DNA of 64,000 nucleotides, from contig JACRAF010000025.1 of NCBI GenBank assembly GCA_016213505.1, positions 1-64,000 on the forward strand, written 5' to 3'. The stretch is from Devosia nanyangense. GTDB taxonomy: Bacteria; Pseudomonadota; Alphaproteobacteria; Rhizobiales; Devosiaceae. A program made the position numbers and the translations under genes. Positions 50,971 through 56,226 of this stretch are shown here, in pieces. Every line of letters begins with the position of its first letter. Positions within the stretch are counted from its first letter, which is position 1. The notes under the pieces are model-generated. The model searched no databases, had not been told where the DNA came from, and worked only from the letters and a program-made list of their open reading frames with translations.

Positions 50971-51047
50971 CGGTTCGGAACCGGGGTCCCCAAAGCGGTT
51001 GGCCGAGCGATCCGGCTTCGGATAGATCGGACAGAGCGTGGGGCAGG
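50971..51047 (+). repeat. Prophage palindromic element, copy 20
   Basis: Full copy with a slightly longer centre (GCGATCCGGCTTCGGATAGATC). Intergenic, 20 bases before the rightward gene at 51067. The 280-bp gap 50786-51066 holds only copies 19 and 20 and no clear gene, though an ATG at 50884 is open in frame through copy 20 into the next gene. Confidence 0.87.
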
Positions 51048-51066
51048 AAAGACGAAAGAAAGCCAG

Positions 51067-51393
51067 ATGAGAGCCAAAATACCGACCGTCGCGACCCACT
51101 ATGTGGGCACCATGCTGGCCTTCATGGCCATGCGCAGCCTGTCGATGAACCTCGCCGCCTACTTCGCCGGCGCCGCCGACGAGGTGAGCGAAGCCCTTGC
51201 CGCCAAGCGGCCGGTGCCCGATTACCCCGCGCTCATCCGCGAGTTGATGGTCCGGTCGCTCGAGGCCACCGAAGACCACCTGGTCACCGACCTGAAGCCC
51301 GGCGAATACGACGCCGACCAGGCGATCGAGATCGCCCTCGACATGGTCGGCCGCGCCAACGAACTGATCATCAAGGCCGCGGGCCTGAAGTGA
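51067..51393 (+). CDS. Hypothetical phage protein
   Basis: A 108-residue protein, MRAKIPTVATHYVGTMLAFM to ELIIKAAGLK. Hydrophobic residues early (MLAFMAMRSLSMNLAAYF) suggest a helical or weakly membrane-linked part; the rest is helical with acidic residues. It is read rightwards between leftward genes, so has its own promoter in the 50786-51066 gap. The frame stays open to an ATG at 50884 through element copy 20. No family recognised. Confidence 0.62.
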   Translation: MRAKIPTVATHYVGTMLAFMAMRSLSMNLAAYFAGAADEVSEALAAKRPVPDYPALIRELMVRSLEATEDHLVTDLKPGEYDADQAIEIALDMVGRANELIIKAAGLK

Positions 51394-51398
51394 GCGCG

Positions 51399-51689
51399 TC
51401 ACTGCCCACCTCCGGCGCGATGGCGGGCGATCGCCGCGACCATGTCGGGATTGCGCATATAAATCCACGGCTCGGCGCGCTCCATCCCGCTCGCTATCGC
51501 CACCACCAGAGGGTTGCCGATGCCCCTGTTATCGAAGGCCCACCGGTCGCCCCAGCGGTTGACGCGCCGCGGGATTGCGAGGGTCGCCGCGATCCGCGCC
51601 TCGATCTCCGGGCGGGTCAGCCTGGGCGCGCCGTCGATCCGCCTCGCCAGCGCGCGCAGAACTCCCGCAATTTTGCGGCGAAGGCTCAT
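51399..51689 (-). CDS. Hypothetical protein
   Basis: A 96-residue protein, MSLRRKIAGVLRALARRIDG to ARHRAGGGQ. The N-terminal part is basic and helical; RWGDRWAFDNRGIGNPLVVA lies in the middle. It overlaps the Cro-like gene by four bases and so is probably in the leftward early transcript. Its first codons contain the palindrome CCGCAAAATTGCGG (51678-51665). Function unknown. Confidence 0.6.
   Translation of the reverse strand: MSLRRKIAGVLRALARRIDGAPRLTRPEIEARIAATLAIPRRVNRWGDRWAFDNRGIGNPLVVAIASGMERAEPWIYMRNPDMVAAIARHRAGGGQ
51665..51678. repeat. Palindrome core CCGCAATTTTGCGG
   Basis: Fourth copy of the 14-bp palindrome, near the start of the 51399-51689 gene. Confidence 0.45.
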
Positions 51690-51979
51690 GGCGACACCTC
51701 TTCTTCCCCTCGCCCCTCTGGGGAGAGGGTGGCCGAAGGCCGGGTGAGGGGCCGCTCGATGCCCACGGGCCAGGCGACGCCTGCCGGCCAGTTGGCCGCG
51801 AACCAGGCCATCGCCCGTTCGAACGGCCGCGTGCCCAGATCGGCGCCGCCGGCGATCAGGTCGAACTTTTTGCCGTCGTTGAAGATGATCGTTGCGATGC
51901 GCGAGGGCGACCGCCCGGTTTTGGAGCAGTACGTTTCGGCGACAGCCATGAGGTCAGAGGTGAGGCTCATGGCGGCCAT
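51686..51979 (-). CDS. Cro-like early regulator
   Basis: A 97-residue protein from ATG at 51979 (or ATG 51970). The core MSLTSDLMAVAETYCSKTGR, SPSRIATIIFNDGKKFDLI looks like a small HTH-type DNA-binding domain. It lies divergent from the CI-like repressor and shares its operator region, as Cro does. The C-terminal residues (RPLTRPSATLSPEGRGEE) come from a common palindromic repeat at 51713-51751, not the prophage family. Its promoter overlaps the operator at 51987-52002. Confidence 0.6.
   Translation of the reverse strand: MAAMSLTSDLMAVAETYCSKTGRSPSRIATIIFNDGKKFDLIAGGADLGTRPFERAMAWFAANWPAGVAWPVGIERPLTRPSATLSPEGRGEEEVSP
51713..51751. repeat. Common dispersed palindromic repeat
   Basis: CCCCTCTGGGGAGAGGGTGG...GGCCGGGTGAGGGG, a repeat I know from many proteobacterial genomes, often translated as PLTRPSATLSPEGRGE. 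Here it codes the end of the Cro-like gene. Confidence 0.75.
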
Positions 51980-51986
51980 TCATGAT

Positions 51987-52056
51987 GCGGTTTATAAACC
52001 GCGTCAAGAGGGTTTTAGACCGCTTGGTGCAAACCGGCGTGCGGGTTTATAACCGC
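51987..52056. promoter_or_regulatory. Immunity operator: three sites between cro-like and repressor genes
   Basis: GCGGTTTATAAACCGC (51987-52002, perfect 16-bp palindrome), a weaker GAGGGTTTTAGACCGC (52008-52023) and GCGGGTTTATAACCGC (52041-52056). The TATAA cores can also serve as -10 boxes: TTGGTG at 52024 lies 18 bases before TATAAC (52048-52053), and the repressor ATG follows seven bases later, so its mRNA may be leaderless. The leftward cro-like promoter uses the first site. Confidence 0.8.
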
Positions 52057-52059
52057 ATC

Positions 52060-52758
52060 ATGCCTAACCCGTTGATCGAGCGCATCGAAAAGCGCCTTGC
52101 CGAACTCAACCTGACGCCGCGCGCCGCCTCGCTCAGGGTCTCGACCAATGCCGATCTGATCCGGGGTATCCTCCGGGCCGGCGACGAGGCCAACCCGACG
52201 CAGGAGACCATCGACAAGGTCGCGACGGTCTTGGGCGTGTCCCGTGAATGGCTGCTCGGCAACGACGACAAGCCGCCGCCGCCCGCCGGCGACGTGCGGT
52301 TCGCGCCCGACATCCGCCTGCCGTCCTGGAACACCATGCCCAAGGACGTGCCGGTGTGGGGCACCGCTGCCGGTTCGCTCATCGACCACAACATCGAGGG
52401 CTTCCACCTGTTCAGCGGCGAGCCCATCGACCGGGTGCGCCGGCCGCCGGCGCTCGCCAACGTTCCCGATGCCTATGCGATCTACGTCTCGGGCGACTCG
52501 ATGTACCCGATGCACCCGCCCGGCGAGCTGCGCTTCGTCCACCCCCACCGGCCCGCCGCTGCCGGCGACACCGTGATCGTCAGCACCCGCCATTGGGAGA
52601 CCGATCCGGGCCAGGGCTACATCAAGCTCTACCGGCGCCGGAAGGGCGACATGATCGTGCTCGAACAGCTCAACCCCGGCGCCACCATCGAGATCCCTGT
52701 CAAGTACGTGGTCAGTGTCCACCGCGTTCTGAACATGAACGAGCTGTTCGGCGTCTAG
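52060..52758 (+). CDS. CI/LexA-type phage repressor (XRE HTH + S24 peptidase)
   Basis: A 232-residue protein. Residues about 5-65 form an XRE-like HTH (ERIEKRLAELNLTPRAASLR), and residues about 95-232 an S24 peptidase domain: catalytic Ser147 in GDSMYP, Lys189 in GYIKLYRR, and a likely self-cleavage site AAG (Ala104-Gly105) in PVWGTAAGS. It keeps the prophage silent and should self-cleave with RecA during the SOS response. An in-frame ATG at 51982 lies within the operator and is less likely. It should bind the TTTATAA palindromes here and at 53795-53837. Confidence 0.93.
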   Translation: MPNPLIERIEKRLAELNLTPRAASLRVSTNADLIRGILRAGDEANPTQETIDKVATVLGVSREWLLGNDDKPPPPAGDVRFAPDIRLPSWNTMPKDVPVWGTAAGSLIDHNIEGFHLFSGEPIDRVRRPPALANVPDAYAIYVSGDSMYPMHPPGELRFVHPHRPAAAGDTVIVSTRHWETDPGQGYIKLYRRRKGDMIVLEQLNPGATIEIPVKYVVSVHRVLNMNELFGV

Positions 52759-53495
52759 AACGCGCCACCTGTCTCCAGCATCCGCAACAGCGTCAGCTCG
52801 TCGGCGGCCACCTCGCCATCGGCCAGAACGACCGCGAGGCAGGCTTCGCCGAATGCCTTGCGGCGGCGTGCCGAGAGACCGGCAATCACGCCAATCGCAG
52901 CGTGCACCGTCTCGGGACTGCCCGAAAGCCGCCGGATGAACCGGTCGATATCGCTTCGATCGTCGGTGGTCAGGTCGTGCCGCCCCATCAGGCCGAGACA
53001 GTGCTCGACCACCATGTCCGACTCGGCCTGGCTCATCACGCCATCGGCCGCGGCGATCACCCGCAGCACCAGCGCCTCCGGCGCGACATCGTTCATGACC
53101 CGCCGCCAGTAACGCTGCCGCCGGCGTGCATCGTCGCGCACCGAGTCGGGGCCATAGCACGCCGACAGAAATCCCGCGAAGTCGGCAAACTGACTGCCGT
53201 CGCTGTCGTAGGCATCGACGACCCGATTGAGGATGAAGGTCCGGTAGGCCCGGCGCATCAGGCAGAAAGCGCCGATGTAGTATCCGTCGAAGCGGCGGAT
53301 TTGGATGGTCCTGCGCGAGCCCAAGTCGCGCGCATCGACATAGTCGATCGTGGCCTCCTGCGGCGCCGCAAGAATGGCGATCTCGCGCGTCACCAGCATC
53401 AGCGGATCGTCGTCGGCCCCGGCCGCCCGCTGCGCCGCCATGCGGGCGCGAAGGCCGATCTCGGCACGCTGCTCGAGATAGTCCGCGAGAGCCAC
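52755..53495 (-). CDS. WYL-like / TerB-like cargo protein
   Basis: A 246-residue protein from GTG at 53495. Residues about 35-90 are WYL-like (ATIDYVDARDLGSRRTIQIR, GYYIGAFCLMRRAYRTFILN). The C-terminal part is TerB-like (AIGVIAGLSARRRKAFGEA, VVLADGEVAADELTLLR). WYL domains sense small ligands or nucleic acids and are common in phage defence and regulators. It is convergent with the repressor gene (overlap four bases) and may act in the lysogen. No ATG fits the start; an alternative is an internal Met. Confidence 0.68.
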   Translation of the reverse strand: MALADYLEQRAEIGLRARMAAQRAAGADDDPLMLVTREIAILAAPQEATIDYVDARDLGSRRTIQIRRFDGYYIGAFCLMRRAYRTFILNRVVDAYDSDGSQFADFAGFLSACYGPDSVRDDARRRQRYWRRVMNDVAPEALVLRVIAAADGVMSQAESDMVVEHCLGLMGRHDLTTDDRSDIDRFIRRLSGSPETVHAAIGVIAGLSARRRKAFGEACLAVVLADGEVAADELTLLRMLETGGAF

Positions 53496-53497
53496 CT

Positions 53498-53734
53498 CTA
53501 TCGCTCGTAATACGCGACCAGCTGGGCGAGCCTGGCAAGCACGCCGCCGATGGCGAGGAACAGTAACCCGACGCCGAGCACCGATAGTCCCGGCGAGGCA
53601 ACAACGATCCCCGCCAGGAGGCCCATCGCCGACATGGTCGTCTGCGTCCGCGCCGCCGCGCCCATCGCGAGCACGGCCCAGCCGCCGCCCGCCAGCATGA
53701 AAAGCACCGCCAGTGATTTGAAGAGTATGGCCAT
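53498..53734 (-). CDS. Small membrane protein
   Basis: A 78-residue protein with hydrophobic segments near 5-24 and 37-66 (SAMGLLAGIVVASPGLSVLG). It starts at 53734 and ends just before the WYL/TerB-like gene, so they likely form a two-gene unit read leftward from the control region. Might serve superinfection exclusion or be a partner of the WYL protein; inference. Confidence 0.58.
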   Translation of the reverse strand: MAILFKSLAVLFMLAGGGWAVLAMGAAARTQTTMSAMGLLAGIVVASPGLSVLGVGLLFLAIGGVLARLAQLVAYYER

Positions 53735-53794
53735 CGATCAACCCCCACCTGACCGCAATTCCAGCAGCAGATGACCGGTCGCGCTCCCCCGCAA

Positions 53795-53837
53795 GCGGTT
53801 TATAACCCGCACCGCATTGACGCGGTTTATAAACCGC
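53795..53837. promoter_or_regulatory. Second operator pair
   Basis: GCGGTTTATAACCCGC (53795-53810) and GCGGTTTATAAACCGC (53822-53837), spaced 27 bases start to start. TTGACGCGGTTTATAAACC is shared with the cro-like promoter. It stands between the leftward membrane-protein gene and the rightward int operon, so the repressor probably controls both. Confidence 0.78.
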
Positions 53838-53873
53838 ACTATCGTTGCGTCCCAGTTTCACCTGGAGGGCACG

Positions 53874-54257
53874 ATGCTCGATACCCCGTCTCCATCCGTT
53901 GCCGAGCGCATGGCCGTCGTCATGCGCGACATCAATGCCGAGGAGGGCTGCTGCACCACGGCCGCGCTCCTCGGCCATTTCGACCAGGCCGCGATCGACG
54001 CCCACGCCGGCGAGGCCCGGCGCATCGCCAACGGCCTCTTCGTCCGCCACGACCAGCCCACCACGCCGGCGCCCCACGATCGCGCCGCGCGGCTGAGGAA
54101 AGCCGTCGCCCTCGTCGGCGGGCTGATGCCCGACATCGGCGGCATCACGTCCAGCCTCCGCACCGTCGGCTTCACCAATCCCGAACTCGCCGACCTCTGG
54201 CCCGAACTGATCGCCAACGCCGGCGATCTCTTCATCGCAACCCGCGGCGGCCACTGA
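53874..54257 (+). CDS. Hypothetical phage protein, first gene of the int operon
   Basis: A 127-residue protein, MLDTPSPSVAERMAVVMRD to IATRGGH, with a good ribosome site (GGAGG, nine bases before ATG). It contains EEGCCTTAALLGHFDQAAI and helical stretches. An ATG further upstream (53817) would overlap the operator and lacks a ribosome site. It starts the rightward operon that ends with integrase. No family recognised; early phage function inferred. Confidence 0.7.
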   Translation: MLDTPSPSVAERMAVVMRDINAEEGCCTTAALLGHFDQAAIDAHAGEARRIANGLFVRHDQPTTPAPHDRAARLRKAVALVGGLMPDIGGITSSLRTVGFTNPELADLWPELIANAGDLFIATRGGH

Positions 54258-54260
54258 GCC

Positions 54261-54500
54261 ATGGAGCCCTCGTCACCTCCCGATCCGTCGATCAATCTGC
54301 TCGCCGCCATGAGGGCGCAGACGGTCGATATCTTCGACTTCGAAACCGGCGAGCTGATCATGGCGTCGGCCCCGCTACGCGACAGCATGGGCGACGACGA
54401 GGAGGCCTATCGCGATGCCCTTGCCGAACTCTCCCGCGCCGGCAGCTGCATAGTGGGTGGGGGCGCCGCCGCAGCTTTCCTCGTCAAGGTCGCACAATGA
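54261..54500 (+). CDS. Hypothetical phage protein
   Basis: A 79-residue protein, MEPSSPPDPSINLLAAMRAQ to FLVKVAQ, acidic with a final hydrophobic segment (CIVGGGAAAAFLV). It begins three bases after the previous stop and overlaps the next gene by four (ATGA), so it is in the int operon. No family recognised. Confidence 0.6.
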   Translation: MEPSSPPDPSINLLAAMRAQTVDIFDFETGELIMASAPLRDSMGDDEEAYRDALAELSRAGSCIVGGGAAAAFLVKVAQ

Positions 54501-54628
54501 CTTCGCCCCGCGACGGCTTCGCCCGCGACCTCAACTGGGTACTCGCGGCCGCCCTCATCCTCACAGTCGCCGGTGTCGCGGCCGCCAGCCTCGCGATCTC
54601 CGGCGCGCTGCACGGGATCGGGCTGTGA
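54497..54628 (+). CDS. Small single-pass membrane protein
   Basis: A 43-residue frame, MTSPRDGFARDLNWVLAAAL..., with one transmembrane segment (about 15-37) in a basic-in, hydrophobic pattern. ATGA overlaps the previous gene and GTGA the next, so it fits neatly into the operon. A small membrane protein in an int operon is unusual; function unknown. Confidence 0.6.
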   Translation: MTSPRDGFARDLNWVLAAALILTVAGVAAASLAISGALHGIGL

Positions 54629-54972
54629 CCCTCTCTCCCCTGCTCACCATGGAACAGGTCGCAGCGCACCTGCACATCAGCCGGCGCGCGCTGCAGGATA
54701 TCCTCAGGGACAAACCCTTCTACCGGACCGCCGGCCGGCGTAAGCTGTTCACCGAAGACGATCTCACGCGGCTGATCGAGGCTCTGCCATGCCCCTCAAA
54801 CTCGTCGACCCGCGCCCCGGCAAGACGCCGAACTACGGCATCCGCGGCACCTATCTCGGGGTCGGCATCGACCGAACTGCGGGCACTCCTGACCGCGCGA
54901 AAGCGCGAAAAGTCCTCGCCCAGATCCGCGACGACATCGAACGTGGTGCCTTTGCCCCGCGCGCGGCGCTGA
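54625..54972 (+). CDS. Excisionase-like HTH protein overlapping integrase
   Basis: A 115-residue frame from GTG at 54625. Residues about 5-50 match AlpA/Xis-type HTH: LLTMEQVAAHLHISRRALQD then RTAGRRKLFTEDDLTRLIEA. The rest is basic (RAPARRRTTASAAPISG), and the last 184 bases overlap the integrase gene in another frame. The HTH part fits an excisionase that binds att sites; the C-terminal extension is seen in related alphaproteobacterial int loci as I recall. Stop at 54972. Confidence 0.72.
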   Translation: MTLSPLLTMEQVAAHLHISRRALQDILRDKPFYRTAGRRKLFTEDDLTRLIEALPCPSNSSTRAPARRRTTASAAPISGSASTELRALLTARKREKSSPRSATTSNVVPLPRARR

Positions 54973-55793
54973 GCTTCGCCGCGGCGGCACTCTCCTACAT
55001 CCGGGCCGGCGGCGAGGCGACGTTCATGACGCCGCTCAACGACCGCTTCGGCGATACCGCCCTCGTCGACATCGATCAGGCTTCGATCGACGACGCGGCG
55101 CACGCGCTCTATCCGGAGGCCACGCCGGCGACGCGAAACCGGCAGGTCTACACGCCGATCTCCGCCGTCCTCAAGCACGCCAATTTCGATTTCAAGCTGA
55201 AGCGCCCCAAGGGCGCGCAGGGCCAGGTCCGCGTCGACTGGATTTGGCCCGAAGAGGCCTCGGTGCTGTTCGATGCCGCCGCCGAGGTCGACAAGGAGTT
55301 TCGCGCCTTTCTCGTGCTCCTGACCTATTGCGGGCCGCGCCTCAGCGAGGCGCTCAAGATCCAGGTCGACGACATCCGCATCGCCGAGGCCTTCGCCTTC
55401 ATCGGCACCACCAAGAACGGCGAGCCGCGCCCCGTCCATCTGCCGCCGACCGTCGTCGCCGAGCTGGCCAACCATCCGCGCGGCCTCGACCGGCCGGGTG
55501 AAACGCTGTTCCGCTTTCGCAAGAACGGCTTCCTCTACGAGCTGATGGCACTCACCCGCAAGAAGGCGAAGCTCACCAGGCACGTCACCTTCCACACCCT
55601 GCGCCACACCTGGGCGACGTGGATGCGCCGCTATGCCGGACTCGACGCCAAAGGGCTGGTTGCCACCGGCGCCTGGCGCGATGCCAAGTCGGCCGACCGC
55701 TATACCCACGTCGTGATCAGCGAAGAGGCCCAGCGCTCCGACCTGCTGCCGGCACCGATCCGTGGAAAATCCGTGGACTCTGGGAAAAGCTAA
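54789..55793 (+). CDS. Tyrosine integrase (site-specific recombinase)
   Basis: A 334-residue protein. Catalytic residues are Arg184 (CGPRLSEALK), His269/Arg272 (HTLRHTW), the His/Trp position in TGAWRDAKSAD, and Tyr305 (DRYTHV). N-terminal DNA-binding and core-binding parts precede. It integrates and, with Xis, excises the phage at tRNA-Thr. It ends 21 bases before attR and reads towards it. Length and all catalytic residues indicate an active enzyme. Confidence 0.95.
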   Translation: MPLKLVDPRPGKTPNYGIRGTYLGVGIDRTAGTPDRAKARKVLAQIRDDIERGAFAPRAALSFAAAALSYIRAGGEATFMTPLNDRFGDTALVDIDQASIDDAAHALYPEATPATRNRQVYTPISAVLKHANFDFKLKRPKGAQGQVRVDWIWPEEASVLFDAAAEVDKEFRAFLVLLTYCGPRLSEALKIQVDDIRIAEAFAFIGTTKNGEPRPVHLPPTVVAELANHPRGLDRPGETLFRFRKNGFLYELMALTRKKAKLTRHVTFHTLRHTWATWMRRYAGLDAKGLVATGAWRDAKSADRYTHVVISEEAQRSDLLPAPIRGKSVDSGKS

Positions 55794-55813
55794 GACAGAT
55801 CAACGCCTCGTCT

Positions 55814-55869
55814 TCCCTTGGTAAGGGAGAGGTCGAGAGTTCAATCCTCTCTTGCAGCACCATTCCATC
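55814..55869. repeat. attR (56-bp core)
   Basis: Identical to 3220-3275. It keeps the 3' part of tRNA-Thr (anticodon stem through CCA) but not the 5' half, so it is not a functional tRNA. It is the former host copy displaced by integration. Confidence 0.95.
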
Positions 55870-55941
55870 TCCCTGAAATCATTAAAGTTATTGATCTTCA
55901 GGGGCTTCGGTCCATTTTGCTGCTACACTTCGTGTGACAAA

Positions 55942-56226
55942 ATGGTGCCGATTTGGCCGGGCTTGATCCGTCATCTGCTGTCGCGTGATGGTCGATACTA
56001 CGCCCGCCGCGTAATCCCTCGGGAACTCCGCCTCATCCTGGGCAGGCATGAACTGCGAAGACCCCTCGGCCCGGATCGTCGGCGCGCGATCGAGCAGCTT
56101 CCTGCCGCCGTGGTTTCCATCAACGCAGAAATCGATTACGGGCGTCGCCTGCTCGCGGCTCGCCATGACAGTTCGACGGCAGGCATTAGTGCGCGAGTTG
56201 TCGCTAGATCGCAGAACGCGCAGTAA
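55942..56226 (+). pseudogene. N-terminal fragment of a DUF6538-type tyrosine recombinase
   Basis: About 94 residues: IRHLLSRDGRYYARRVIPRE, LRLILGRHELRRPLG and EQLPAAVVSINAEIDYGRRL match the N-terminal DUF6538 part of another integrase family. No catalytic domain follows; the reading frame runs into the end of the GH95 gene (23-base overlap). It lies about 70 bases past the tRNA 3' end, as an integrase would. It is most likely the remnant of an older element in the same tRNA. Confidence 0.78.

Noticed and set aside
12500..51047. Palindromic elements as a CRISPR array
   Set aside because: Copies are kilobases apart, in both orientations, without regular spacers, leader or cas genes.
12500..51047. 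Palindromic elements as insertion sequences or MITEs of a resident transposon
   Set aside because: No transposase gene is seen in the window, and no target duplication is evident by eye. They might still be moved by an enzyme encoded elsewhere.
50884..51066. N-terminal extension of the 51067 gene from an upstream ATG at 50884
   Set aside because: The extension is Arg/Gly-rich, passes through palindromic element copy 20, and lacks a ribosome site; ATG at 51067 gives a cleaner protein. Not excluded completely.
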